DNA from: Branchiostoma floridae
Taxonomy: Eukaryota; Chordata; Leptocardii; Amphioxiformes; Branchiostomatidae
DNA: 64,000 nucleotides
Reading direction: 5' to 3'
Assembly: GCF_000003815.2 (NCBI RefSeq)
Contig: NC_049987.1
Span: 23,444,916 to 23,508,915, forward strand
Made by a program: the position numbers and the translations under genes. The notes below the pieces were generated by a model, which saw only the letters and a list, made by a program, of their open reading frames with translations, was not told the origin of the DNA and did not search any database. Of this stretch, positions 21,412 to 33,897 are shown in pieces; within the stretch, counting starts at the first letter, position 1, and each line of letters opens with the position of its first letter.

Positions 21412-24400
21412 CTATGGACGTCCTGGAAAAATGGAATAGAATTAGAAGAGATACGATGTGAACCTTCAACCTGTTGTTACAGGATGGAGGTGCTGGTAGT
21501 GGTGACTCTGTCGGGAGTTGTACTTACCATTGGTTACGCCAGGAGGCGCTGCCGTGGACAGGTAGATGCCGTCTGGAGTCCACAGGCCATCCACCAGCAC
21601 AGTCTTGGTCAGGTCGCACTTGGACAACCTGAATTTTTGGAACATGATCTCATGTCTTTTAGTGTTTACAAATGTGTATACGTAAGTTAAGAATGTGAAA
21701 AAAAACTTCAAAACTTAAGATATACATTCTTATGCAAATGCTGATTTTCAGATATGCATATATTTGTAGATATGTATTCCACAGCAGTGGTACTGGACAT
21801 CTAGATATAAGATAAATACACACTATATAAGAGTACATATAATGCAGAGTTTGACTTCAAACACTTTGGTGGTTTCACTGAAAGTTTTCACGATATGAAT
21901 GTTAGGATAGCCTTGGCATGGAGTGCCCTTCACTCATTACAGTTTTGGAAATCCCCCATCAGAAAACAAACCAAGACAAAACTCTTTCAGACTTGTATCG
22001 AAACAATTCTTTTGTACGGATCTGAATCATGGTTTATTACCAGGTCACAATCCAATAGACCATGGTGTAAACATACCACAAACAAACAGTTGTACAAATC
22101 ACTAACAAAAGTCTCTACAAAAGTGAAACAGCGTCGACTGTGCCTTGCGGGACATGTGGCTCGTGGCAACGAACCAGCTGGAAGACTCTTGTTGTGGTCT
22201 CTCGACACTAAGAGAAGGGTCGGCCGCCCATGCACAACTCTTAAGAAACTCATTGAGGCCGAAACAGGGCTGGAAGGACAAGGGCTACTCTCTGCGATGA
22301 AAGACAAGCAGCTCTGGAGGACTAACTTCGTCTGCTCCACCTCAAAAAAGGATGAATGATGATGACGCAGAAATTAACCAGGTAATTTAAATTTTCGTAC
22401 TACAAACTGTTCCCAGTAGAAAAGGAATTTCCTCACTTTCCGATTTTTCCAAGATGGGGGGATGATGGTGAATGTGGCCAGACAGACGACCAGTAGACGA
22501 AGTCCTCATCAACCGCGATTCCGTTAACCCACTTCTCGCCGTCCTGCATCACCTGTCGGATATCGTTGCCCAGCAGGTCTGAGCTGTAGATTTCGTACCC
22601 GTAATCACTGTAGTACAGCCGATCCTCTAAATGAGATCAACAGACATATGTCATATCAATACTAAATGCCAATACTAAGTCGTTCGAGTTTAACGTAAGG
22701 ATATAGACAAAACATACGCATACGTAATGCCTTAACCTATCTAGACGGGGTGGGGTGGGTGTGGGGCTTAAAGTGCCTGCGCCAACTTTGACGTCGTATA
22801 ACTGTCGAACGACGTGTGCTAAGAGTACGAAACTTGGTGACTTTTCCTAAAATATTGTTAGCAACAATTCTACGAAAAATATTTGAGGTAGTGAATTTTC
22901 GACGGGTTTCTGACAGGAATATTTTACCAAATTTACTAATTTCAGTTTAAATTATGAAATTTCGTGTTTTTTTTGCTGGACCATACTTGTTTATCCATAC
23001 CCTTAACACACTGTGTAATTTTAAGTTCCATTTATGAGTGAATATGAATAATTCATGCTAATTTCATAATGTCATGGGTCAAAATCCAAGATGGCAGACA
23101 ATGTCATTAGCAACGGTAAGTTAGTTTTACTCAAATTCCGTCCGAATCTTTTATTTTTTTTACAAAACACATTCACTTGAACCTTTTTAGTCCACTTCTC
23201 TTGGGGTTTAGGGTTATATATATTGAAAAAAAACGTATTTTAGAAAATTCAAACTTGTCGATCCCAGATGGCAAACAAATGACGTCATTTTCTGACGTCA
23301 TATAGGCGTCAGTGGCGTCGTCATTGGCAACAAAAGACTTGGCAGACTTATATACCAATAAGGTACCCTTTATAGCCAGCTTTATGTTCAATACCTTTCA
23401 GTATAGGGGAAATTCCATATTTCGGCGGTTTTAGCCCCAAATCTGACATTACGTCATAATTACGTCATAACTATACCAAAATTACAGAATATATAAAACT
23501 ACCCGTACCACACCAAATTTGCAAATATAGATTTTTCTAATTAGTTACGCAAATTGCATCCTAATTTGTATTGTTTAAATTTGAAGATCGTATAATCGGT
23601 ATCTGTCAATGTTCCACCTGCCATGATCTCCATACTAGTATTTTACATGTATTTGAGTCATATAAAGGAAAACAATGCAAAAAAAATTCCTAATCAATTA
23701 TGCAAATTACATCCTAATTTGTATTCTTTGCATCTACGATAACTGCATACTAAATATTATAGAAATCTTTAGTTATTCTCCTCGGACGATTTCGAACGAA
23801 AGAGCCCCTGCAGTTCCAGCTTCAAGCTGCTAGGCGGCTAAGACTTACACATTTTTCCTTACGTCACAAGCTTTCTGTTACAAAAATACGAAGACCATAG
23901 CACGTTCAGTTCAAGAGATTCCAAAAACGGAAGTTCAGCTGTAGTACCAAGGTCACATACCAGAGGGCCAAAACTTGCCCGTTGTCTTCTCAGTCCCTAT
24001 CCACTTAACAAATATTATTAAGGGAGGACAAAACAGGTGTATCAACACCTTTACAAGTTGTCCTCCCAAACCTGAAATGATAATAGAAAACAATACGAAA
24101 CCGAATCAAACAATAAACATTAGACATCAAAAGTCAGTAGACATGAATATACAATTCAGTAACAATTATACACAGAATTGATTATATACAAAATTATCAA
24201 ATATCAATATATACAGAGTAAAGAGCTAATTATAATACTAATGTAGCCTTAAAGCAGTGCATGAGGCACACCCACAAGATGTGGACCAAGAGCAGGGGAC
24301 GTCAATATTGAACTGGGTGTCAAATCTCACAAACGTGGCTCTCACAAGCGATCGCTTGAATGTCAAGATGTCAGAATTTTCAGTGGCTTGAACCCCAATA

Positions 24401-27400
24401 TTACGGAGGACAGGACTCAGCTGATTCCAGATGGTGACCAGCCTTGGTATGTAAGAAGAGCTGAAGGCTGATGTCCTTACTCTAATGGGGGTAAGCATGT
24501 GAGATCTGAGATATCTAGAGGGTCTGGAAGGGAAGGATACATACTTGTGAACAATTGGTTTTGACTTGATAAACACCATGACGTCGCACACTTCGCGCCT
24601 GTGCGTAAGAGGCAACAGACCAAGGGTGGAAAGACGTTCCTTGTAGGTCAGGGTGTTCGAGTGGGCTCCTAGAATGAATTTAGTCGCCCGTCGTTGCACC
24701 CCTTCTACAAGGGACATGAGTCTTAGGGGACCACAAAGGTGAGCAGTATTCTAAGATGCTTCTCACCAATGTGGTGTACAGTGCCTTGCGAATTATTGCA
24801 ATCTATCCAGCGGTACTAAAGTTATGTGGAGCACAAATATAAAAAAGACACAAACACGCACAGACACACATACACACTCAAAACAATACCTCCAATTTCA
24901 TGCAGATAACTAGAGTCTGTTTCCTCACCATTGAAGTCTATTGCGATGGCTCTGGGATAGGTTAGATTCGTGATGATGGTGGTTTGGTTACTGCCGTCCA
25001 TCGCAGCACGCTCAATCCTCGCTTCAGCAAAGTCGACCCAGTACATGAGGCTGTGGAAAAACAAACATCTCTTAATTATGCACATAAACTCATAATAACC
25101 AAGCATAAAAGTTCATCTGTGTTGGTAGAATACATTATAGAGAAAGGCTAAACTTTCTTTCCAACACTAAGATACTGTAGGGACTTACCCCTAAATTTTC
25201 GGTCGATCTCCGTCAACCTTGTTCACAGAATGACCCAGTCTCTTTAACACTGTCTAACGAGATGGAATGTCGCATATACACCTAGAATCGCCAGGACATT
25301 CCATCTCGTTAGACAGTGTTAAAGTTTTAGACTCAGAACAGGACTTCTTCGCACGAGGAGTGAAGGAGGCTTTGCACATTAGAGCTCATCGGCCCACACT
25401 CAACAGAGACGGGGGACGACATAGACTTTCTGATATTTATGACCCCCTCCGGCAAAAGTGGTGTCTTCCTGACGTCACTGCTGGAGAGAGAAAGGGTCAT
25501 TCTGTGAACAAGGTTGACGGAGATCGACCGAAAATTTAGGGGTAAGTCCCTACATGATCTTAGTGTTGGAAAGAAAGTTTAGCCTTTCTCTATAATCATA
25601 ATAACCATTATCTTTTTGCATTGATGACTAAACACACAACACAACACAACAATGGAACGATAGGTTTTTCATTTTTGTTTTGTTTTTCTTCTTTGACTTC
25701 AGAATTTTATTTGGCATTCTGTGACATCAGTTTCCGTTTCCGGATATCAACAGCATATTTACCTCCATGAAAAAAGGAGAAAGAGTTTTGGGTGTGTCTG
25801 TCTGTGCGTGTGTCTGTCTGTGTGTCTGCCAAAACCCCGTGTCGAGGGCCATCACAGCCCGGGTAGGACATGGCAGAATTCTCCCAACACTCAGTCTGTT
25901 ACCACTTCAGCCGGGGTGATCGAGATAGAAAATATTCACCATGAGACGCTCTGTCACTATACGTGCAAAACGCCTGTTTGTTTACAATGAAATACATTTT
26001 GCTCACGCATTCCTGGGGTCCAGAACCAGGTCGTAAGGCATATTGGCGGCTGGTGACGACAGAAGTGTCCTGGCGGACGATCCATCCTTCTTTGCTACAG
26101 AGATTGTTTCTGTCATGTAGACAGACCAGTAGATATTTCCCCCAGCGTGGTCCAATGCCAGGCCATAGACCGGGGCTGAAAATGTATGACACAAATTAAT
26201 CCTGGTATGAAAAGCAAGAAACATTTCAAAGTGCACAATTAAGTTAATAAATCTTAATCGTAATGTCTTACTTATGGATAATCCTGATACTTGGAGTAGA
26301 CCATAACAGTATCACAGTGTTCACAGATAGCTTTTCCAATGATGTCGGTTTTTTACTGATATATTAGGCACTTCTCACATTCTATGTCAGTACACAGAAA
26401 TGCGTAACTAAGACCACCATGCAACCAATCTCTTTCTGTTAACATTTAGTGCATACTAATATTTGAGTAAATGTAAGGATCCGGCTCTTTCTCTGTGTCC
26501 TAAGCCCGTTTTCGCAACTTTTATCATTCTTTTCTAGAATGGAATTTTTGTCTCCATGCCACTTCCATCACGATTTGCCTTTTACTATATAAAAAAACAA
26601 AGAGCTGGATCCTTACACCTGCTGAGATCACCTGGACACAGCTTTCTCAAAACTTTTCTGGATACGGCTTTGTAATTTGTCAGACCAAAAATGAGGTAAT
26701 GCATGCTGCTGACTTTCAATGGAAGAAAGAACTTACTATAGCTACGGTGGTAACCTTTGGCATCTATGATAGTCTCCATGCCACTTCCATCACGACGAGC
26801 CCGTTGGATGTAGTTGTTCCTTCCTGACCAGTACACGTAGTCTGTAAGTGGGTCGTAGTCCAGGGCGGTCGGCATAACCACCTCCAGTGGAAGCGTGACC
26901 TTTGACCCGGAAGTGATGTCAACTTGCAGAATGGCACCGGTTTCATTTTCTGTTCCCAAGTCAGCCACCAAGAGGAATGGCGGCTCACTGTTGTTACGGG
27001 AGCCAAGGTCTCCTAATGGGCGGAGAAGGGTGTATTAGAATATGCAACAGCTGTTTTCGCAATGACTTAAGTCAGTATCTATAAAAGTATATTCTTACCA
27101 ACTGATGTGGAAAAATTGATTAGTTAAAGCGAACACATTGAGAAGGCTTGCAGTAATGACTGTGAAAATATAATGACACTAATTGATGTTCCATGTGCTC
27201 TGTTGTACCTGACATTGTGAAATATTGCAACAGAGTTTTACTATATGACGTTATATCCTGGGGAGCGACACATCACCAGATGCTATACAGAGCGGCAAAC
27301 TCAAATCATCACATCTAGCATTCCATGGCGGTTAGTCCTTATTTTGATAAAGGACAAGGGACAACCTATTCCAAGTTTGGAGACAGTAAACATTTCAAAT

Positions 27401-27912
27401 ATCCGATATCACAACATTGAAATCTACGTTCAAGAAAGAATCCATCCGCATTTTAAAACAACGAATAAACAACGAACCACACGAATCTGATAGAATTATT
27501 TTTCATCATGTAGAGACAAGAAAATTTGATACTGTCCAAAAGAATCTGATATAATATCACAAGCATATATTCTACACATTTTATATGTAGCCAGGTCAAA
27601 GGATATAACACCTATACTAAACACGTCAACACCAACACACGTATAAATAACACATATAAACCTAAAACCGTCGCCATGGCAATGATTTTTAAATACCACA
27701 TTTTTATCTTAATGATGTTGCCCAACACACCATCCCAAATAGCCCACAAAAGAACTGATAACCAACTCACCTGTAGCCTGTAGACAGACGAGCACCACAG
27801 TAACGAGGCTAAGCAGCGCGCCAATACCGGCGACGATGTTGAAACGGTGGGAGTGGATGAAGCTGCAGCGGGCACCGCGGCCGCTTGGTGAATCATGGTC
27901 ACCTTTAGCCAT
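21412..27912 (-). CDS. Gene C1: short type II protein with single YWTD beta-propeller, no coiled coil
   Basis: Exons are 27771-27912, 26737-27012, 26007-26175, 24929-25050, 22437-22626, 21528-21628 and 21412-21422. The total of 1011 nt gives an exact 336-aa frame. Exon 1 starts MAKGDHDSPSGRGARC, then FIHSHR and a hydrophobic span ending CLQATG. The rest is one propeller of the LDLR/LRP YWTD family. FLLVAD and ILQVDI strands come first, then blades marked DYVYWSG, GNIYWSV, LMYWVDF, DRLYYSD and DFVYWSS, and a closing DGIYLST strand. This fits six blades with the first strands closing the ring. No EGF or LDLR-A module is visible. The last exon adds only GRP before the stop. Ligand unknown. The intron between exons 4 and 5 holds LINE debris. 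Confidence 0.78.
21895..22375 (+). mobile_element. LINE 3' fragment with GAT-type tail, next to gene C1 exon 5
   Basis: The frame at 21895-22359 encodes the end of a LINE polymerase: LFQTCIETILLYGSESWF, then KQRRLCLAGHVARG and CSTSKKDE, followed by GATGATGA. The LLYGSE-W and L-GH--R motifs are typical of the C-terminal end of endonuclease/RT polyproteins in animal LINEs. Shorter copies of the same end lie at 591-749 and 7721-7874. Confidence 0.75.
22627..24184 (-). other. Gene C1 intron 4, left part
   Basis: AT-rich intron with generic repeated blocks (AATTATGCAAATTACATCC type) and no supported exon. The LINE fragment at 24185 follows. Confidence 0.45.
24185..24800 (-). mobile_element. CR1-like LINE 3' fragment in gene C1 intron 4
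   Basis: On the minus strand, ALYTTLVRSILEYCSPLWSP is followed by a frameshift and then VEGVQRRATKFILG, KERLSTLGLLPLTHRRE and the usual C-terminal tail of CR1-type RT. The 5' part is missing. It has the same orientation as the host gene. Confidence 0.72.
25134..25596. mobile_element. Foldback with Penelope-like coding fragment, gene C1 intron 3
   Basis: Outer arms of about 100 bp (25134-25234 against 25495-25596) are inverted repeats. An inner pair (25242-25271 and 25294-25324) forms a second hairpin. Between them on + is EQDFFARGVKEALHIRAHRP, then NRDGGRHRLSDIYDPL, resembling the C-terminal part of Penelope-like GIY-YIG proteins. A related arm fragment lies at 35505-35600 in gene C2. Confidence 0.65.
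27771..27912 (-). CDS. Gene C1 exon 1, fused start/transmembrane exon
   Basis: It begins at ATG 27912-27910 and ends at CTACAG|GTGAGT in phase 1. Other cluster transmembrane exons end INKE (or INNE/MNKE) in phase 0. The intron to its left (about 27690-27770) resembles the intron that follows the coiled-coil exon in A, B, C2 and D, not the one that follows a transmembrane exon. The exon therefore looks like a transmembrane exon joined to the last bases of a coiled-coil exon. Confidence 0.7.
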
Positions 27913-28698
27913 TTCAAGTGGCGGAAACGTAAAGAGACGAATCTCTGGGAGTTCTGTCGTCAGGATTGGTTAATACAATGAGGTTATATACTAGCTATCG
28001 GTAAACTGTATAAACGTAGATATCAATATGACATGTAACGTTATGCTCGAATACGTGACGAGACCAAAGGCTTGTAATTTTCTAGTTATACAATGATTCC
28101 TCTACAATGTATAAACGTTATAGTTAAACTATGTATAACCGTTATAGTTATACCCCTATTCGGCACCAGAGACCTCGCTGCAACCGCCTTGCGACCAAGT
28201 GGCGGACCTAGGCATGAAAAACAACATTATCCAGTCATATGCAAATGTAAAAGTCAGCAGTGGTTATGGCGTGGTTAAGATTCAAATTTGATTGCTGGCG
28301 TACTCCCAAACACCAGCCGAACACCAGCCAACCAATTTTAGACTTGCCGTTCACAGCATAATGTTTTCAAAATGTCAAAACATTCGACTGACCCTGGCAA
28401 ACACCAGCCGACTAAACCAAACGCCTGCCGACTGAGCCGAATACCAGACGACTACAGCCGACCTACTAGCTCCTGAATCACTCCTAACCATGGTCGGGAG
28501 AGAGTCAGGAGGCCATGTTCGGCAATGTGTAACCGGGGCTTCACACCACTACATGACTCAGACATTATAGCCTTTGGGACGTGGATTACTAACAAAGTTG
28601 GCACGAGGTGTACACTTCCCAGGATACCCAGGGAAACAGCCTCTTTCTACCGAACCCTAAACGGGCACGTAGATCACTTCTACCCCCACCAAATCATC
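27913..28698. other. Gene C1 5' flank
   Basis: Contains the 5' UTR/promoter of C1 by position. No clear TATA box before the ATG at 27912. A run of CCAGCCGA(A/C) repeats at 28310-28450 is a short degenerate tandem tract. Confidence 0.4.
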
Positions 28699-30353
28699 GG
28701 GTGGGAACGACCCCTTCTCGAAGTGAGGTGTTGAAGACGTCTGCTAGCTTGTCAGCAAGTTCACGGGCAAACATTTTCACACGCCGTGACGCAATTCCGT
28801 CTGGCCCACCGGCGTTGCGAACGCTGATGCGATCAAGTTCTTTGTACATTTCCCTGGGCTGGATTTGTTGTGGTGGAGATAGCGCTGTTTAAACCGTTAT
28901 AAATAGAACAAGGAGGTTATATAGATCAACTCTTTGTGTGAACTCCTGCACAGTGCCTGCTTTGTGTACGTTTATGACATTTACATGATAGGCAGGGTGA
29001 CAATGGCCCGCCACTCGATCGGGCTATTCAAACCGTATTAACTGTCGTTGACCTGTCAGTAGCAATATTATTGGTCCTCGCTAGAAATTTACTGGGTGTG
29101 GTTTAGTGTACACTGGGGGTGGGGGAGTGGGGGGAGGGGCGATGGGACACACTGGACAGGTGTCTTGTTTATCCCATCAGGCGTCTGCCCTAACACCTTA
29201 AACGACCTCAAACGACTCTAATATGTAGTGTACACGGGGCAAAGACCTTGTATGGCGCGCTGGATACATTGTTTATGAATTTATAGATTGAAAGTACGCA
29301 GCAAGTCCCAAGTATTCACCAGTTATTTCTGCTTCATCCGGTTTCAATATGGAAGCAATTTCTGGCCGCCATGTCGGATCGTCTGTGCTAGGGGTCTGCA
29401 TGGGGAAGTTTTCGATACCTTCTTCATTCCATAGACGACAGACAGTAAGATAAAACTGTGGATGTTGTAATTAATTATTAGTGGCTCATAGATTATAGTA
29501 AGTTCTTTCATTGTCAACTTATAATACTGGTATATTAATTATTTTTAAGCTTCCAATTATTTCGATCTTGACACCAGATGTCTAACTCCAAATAACTGGT
29601 TAATAGTTAGGACTTGTTGCGTTCTTTTTATTTATAGATACATAAACACTGTATCCAGAGCTCAACACAAGGTCGTTGCTCCATGTACACTGCATATTAG
29701 AGTCGTTTGAGATCGTTTGAGGCATTAAGGCAGACCCCGGATGGGAAAAACAAGCATTTGTCCAGCGTGTCCCAGCAATCCCCTCCTGTGAGCACTAAAG
29801 GCCTGCCTGCCTACTTATACCCCTCCCTGTCACATTTGGCAAAAATCGATCGGGCGACGATTCTGCGGCAATCGCCCGAGTCTCGCCAGTAATAATAATA
29901 ACGTTATTGCACAACAATTGTACAAGGTACAAAGTATGACTTATATGTGACAGGGACGGTTTTCAGGTGAAACATACGCGCAACCCTCTGTCGATCTCAA
30001 GTATGGCCGATCTTCTATCGATACGTATACGCCCGAAGATCGTGGATAATGTGACAAGGGTATAAGGGTGCGGTCATAAATGTCGTACGATCGTCGTAAG
30101 ATCGCTAACTTCGACCATTTGGGAGGAAAGTCATGTACATGTCCTACAAAGTTCAACTGTCTACTGCTTTTGATCCATCTCCATCACAACAAATCCAGCC
30201 CTGGGAAAAGAACTTAATCATATTAGCGTTCGCAACGCCGGTGGGCCAGACGGAATCGCGCCAAGGCCTGTTGAAATGTTTGCCCGTGAACTTGCTGACA
30301 AGCTAGCAGACGTTTTCAACACCTCACTTCGAGAAGGGGTCGTTCCCACCCAA
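28699..30353. mobile_element. Nested foldback carrying inverted copies of an RT fragment
   Basis: Outer arms 28699-28880 and 30177-30353 are inverted copies of the same sequence. Both can encode RNAGGPDGIA, then MFARELADKLADVFNTSLRE, a LINE RT N-terminal piece. Inner arms at about 29141-29262 and 29640-29782 are a second inverted pair (TGGGACAC(A/G)CTGGACA ends). A smaller TIR element lies at 29818-30063. No transposase was seen. Confidence 0.6.
29818..30063. mobile_element. MITE-like element with TATACCC...GTGACA-type ends
   Basis: Its ends are TATACCCCTCCCTGTCACAT and the inverted ATGTGACAAGGGTATA. The interior ATCGATCGGGCGACGA resembles the element at 49264-49458. Coding capacity is absent. 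Confidence 0.55.
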
Positions 30354-30808
30354 GCAAATAACGTCCGCTCTACGCATCATCACCTCTGGTCATCAATCCC
30401 TAACCAAGAAAGAGCCTGAGGACACAACATGGCAGTTATAATTCCAGATATACGGTTACAATGTCTACAATGTCTACAGTTACTAGTACTACAGGGAAAA
30501 CAAAACATACGTGACTACTAACCTGACGCCTTGGCTGCAACTGAGGCAGTTGGAATCTTGCCACGCTACCTGGTCTCAGAAGGTCTCATCCAGGAGTTTT
30601 TCTCTTCCCATAGACTTCCATGTTATAACGTATGTTGCATGGGCGCCTTCATAAAGAAGCTGCAGGAAATGTCAGCATATTATTTGTTCTACGTTGATCA
30701 CATTTTCCCTGTCATGAGAAAAAGAATTGCCAATGAAAAATAAACTCATGTTTTTTGTTTATAGCAAATACAAACTACAGTTAAGCACTCCCCGCATTAA
30801 GAAGATTT

Positions 30809-31396
30809 ATCAAGGCATTGGTACGGCTTCGCTCCTTACCCAGGTCTAGCCTCAAGGCGTCAACAGTAGTGGACAGTCGGCGTATGTCGTCTTGGTCGCG
30901 CTTCAAGGCGTCAACAGTGGTGGACAGTCGGCGTATATCGTCTTGGTCGCGCTTCAAGGCGTCAACAGTGGTGGACAGTCGACGTATGTCGTCTTGGTCG
31001 CGCTTCAATGCGTCAACAGTGGTGGACAGTCGGCGTATATCGTCTTGGTCGCGCTTCAATGCGTCAACAGTGGTGGACAGTCAGCGTATGTCGTCTTGGT
31101 CGCGCTTCAAGGCGTCAACAGTGATGGACAGTCGGCGTATGTCGTCTTGGTCACGCTTCAAGGCGTCAACAGTGATGGACAGTCGGCGTAGGTCGTCTCG
31201 GTCACGCTTCAAGGCGTCAACAGTGGTGGACAGTTGAGTTATTTCCTATAACGTCAGAATACCAAACTTAGGGTATGGGGGAACACATATTGCATGTTCC
31301 TTTTTTAATAGCCTCTTAAAGAAACAAGAGAAACAGTGTAAAAATGTTTGAAAAACTGCTTTGTGGTACACGTACAAGAGTGTTTATCTCTCTATT
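30809..31396 (-). pseudogene. Pseudogene P: decayed transmembrane/coiled-coil exons
   Basis: A coiled-coil exon of about eight 17-residue repeats (DALKRDQDDIRRLSTTV type) follows a good acceptor (CGTTATAG|GAA at about 31247). One repeat has TGA in place of the CGA of its neighbours (near 31081-31083), a nonsense change. The end diverges after ERSRT into NALINLLNAGSA and a stop, with no donor. To the right, only the last codons of a transmembrane exon remain (INRE near 31388-31400) and the donor reads GAG|ATAAAC instead of GAG|GTAAAC. I read this as a dead copy. An upstream non-coding exon of C1 is a less likely alternative. Confidence 0.7.
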
Positions 31397-31584
31397 GATG
31401 CCCGCCCTGCTGTTCCGCCGGTCCCAGGTGTACCAGACTGAAGGAACGAAACATCGATAAAAGCCGGTGTCTGGCTGAGTATCTGGCGCAGCTGTAGTGC
31501 TATGCTGAAAAGCACGTCTTCTAGCAGGTTAGTGTTGACCTGTATACCTTAGTTTCTAGTTGAAAGAACTCCTGTAAAACCATA

Positions 31585-31714
31585 TACTCCCCAAGCAGAA
31601 GTTCGGCTCCAGGCCCGCAGATATAAATAAAATGGTACAAAATCATGACAACGTTCGACAATAATGCCTAAAACACATCATAACTACCGAAGCCGAACCT
31701 CTGCTTGGAGAGTA
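31585..31714. mobile_element. MITE of the AAGCAGAGGTT family
   Basis: The ends TACTCCCCAAGCAGAAGTTC and GAACCTCTGCTTGGAGAGTA are inverted. The centre differs from the copies at 46 and 7131. It lies between pseudogene P and the C2 3' flank. Confidence 0.6.
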
Positions 31715-31753
31715 GAAATCACACGTAGTGCTACGCATATAGACTTACGAAGT

Positions 31754-33850
31754 AAGAATAGAAAATGCACAACAAACTTTCATCACGAACACAATTTTTA
31801 TTAACGTCTACGGCCTTTTACACACTCAGATCCCTCGTTAACCTTCTTTGTATCTGTAGAGCATTTTGTACGTCAGACGAGTCACATACTTCTTATCCAA
31901 ATCTTATCTTCTTCGGATATTTGCTCAACATCAGATCAGATTCAAACCCATCTCAGTTGCTATGTGGTTAAAACCCAGTACTACAAACATGCTTTCCTAA
32001 CGTGCTCTTTACCAGAGGATTTTTTCCTTCTAAATACAGGATTTTCCTTTAAGAAGCCGCTTCTGTGCCTAATATATAAGTCAATCACTCAATGTTCCTA
32101 CAGATGTTTGTACTGTAAACTGTAAACGTTAAATGTTATAGAATCTGACATCTAGTTTTAATTTTCCTTCTTTTTGATCATCATTTCTTGAAATACATTT
32201 ACAAATGATATTCTTCTAAATGTCACATAGATCTAAAATACTGAACCTAAATGAAGGCTTATCATTCAAGCTCATTAATATGAACCATATAATAATTGTA
32301 TAGCACATCTATGTTACATGTTTCTTTGTCAATGTTCAATACGTCATGACTCTTACTCACTGAGGCATAATAACTCGCATGTTTAGTGACGTCTTTCAGC
32401 CTTGATCATTCTAGAGTTTCAAAAATCATTTTACAACTCATTTTACATTTGTAGAGTTACCATGCAACGGGTATGGCGTTTTCTTTGTTCAACACCAAAA
32501 TCACATTGTTCGAGGCAAGAACTTGGCCACCCTGAATCACGGGTACTGGTCACAAAACGTTACTACGCCCATCGATGTTAAGACAAAATAACTTCCCATT
32601 CCTCAATAACTTGAGCTGTTAGGGTTAGTGTCGTGTAAGGGTTATGGTTAGCCTCCACATCGCGACATGAGATGTTAAGTCCACTCAGACATCTGCTTGG
32701 CAATTACCTAGCCACACAGGTGTGACGCATAATTCTGCCATCATGTATACCGGAAACCCCCAAGCAATTTGTGTTGGGACAAATACTTGGCAGGAGCGAA
32801 ATTTGGCCTGACACCGGGCAGCATATGATCACCCACTACAGTCTCTGCCTTCTTCAGACTACGTCATGTTAATGAATAACACAATTAATTATTTCTGGCC
32901 AAAGAAGCTGCATAGTTATCTAAACATTACTTTCACTTCCTAAAGAAAGCGTAACATTCATAGAAAACTCAGGTAACAATCAGAATGCTCTACCACCCTC
33001 TTCAGTTACTAAGGGTTGACTTACATTGTACTGTAATATGTTGTTGCTCAGGAGGATCCTCATCCACAAGTGAAACCCTTGAGTGTGCATCCATATACAA
33101 ATGTCTTGTACCCATAACAAAGATAGTTATGAATTATACACTCATAATTCTACAATAATCACATTCACAAAAGTGTTTCTTTCTTTCATCGAAACATTAG
33201 CCAGGACACCACCCTCCGAAGTAACCACAGGCTCATGATAATTGAGTACAAAGATGTGCACAGTTAAATGCAAATTATTCATCTATTTTTACAATTGATG
33301 AGGAATTCTATAAATGGCTAAAACGTTTTCCATGATAAAACAATTATAGAGCTATAATTTAGGCCTCAGTGGGTTAATCTTCCAGTTTTCAAACAAATAC
33401 ACATACATATACAAAAATACACCACACTGTTATGCAGATAAGACTATTCCAAGGTACACATCAAAAGTCTAAAATCATTCACCTTTCACTGTCATGATGA
33501 CTGTACCCATAAACTGTATGACATTAGTATCTAAAGTCTTAACATTAGTCGGCAGGTCATTCCAAAGCTTCGCAACTCTGTATATGAATTTTTCTCCTCT
33601 TAATTTTTGCATTTTGTTTTAGTCAGGTAAAAATTATATACTCGCCATCTTGTCAAGTATGTATGACGTTCATGCATCGATGAAGATTAAAAGTCCATGT
33701 TATAAGACACGCTTCGTAGATAGTCGACGTATGGGGTAAACGTTTTTTTATAACTTACGCCAATCGTCAGCGACATTGATGAAAGGTAATGAATGCTGTA
33801 TTAAAAGTCTGATTGTTTTCCGAAATCATTTCCAGCTACTTCGGTAACTG
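31754..33850. repeat. Duplicated 3' flank, C2 copy
   Basis: Matches 52163-53866 over more than 1.6 kb with small indels, starting AATAGAAAATGCACAACAAA. It follows the end of the C2 coding region on the minus strand, as the partner follows gene D. Confidence 0.75.
31797..31802 (-). terminator. Candidate poly(A) signal for gene C2
   Basis: AATAAA on the minus strand inside AATAAAAATTGTGTTCGTGA with T/GT-rich sequence after it. The hexamer and its context are kept in the duplicate at 52210. This would give a 3-kb 3' UTR. Confidence 0.4.
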
Positions 33851-33897
33851 CCTTTTTTGCGTATCTTATTACAGGTAGTTATCACCTTTATCCACAT

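Noticed and set aside
21250-21412. Alternative longer terminal exon of C1 in frame 0 (DVHRRQAELSPLLYRG)
   Set aside because: The preceding donor is phase 1, so this frame cannot be joined; the phase-correct frame gives GRP and a stop, conserved in C2 and D.
26764-27006. Minus frame APVTTVSRHSSWWLTW
   Set aside because: Alternative frame of the C1 propeller exon 26737-27012.
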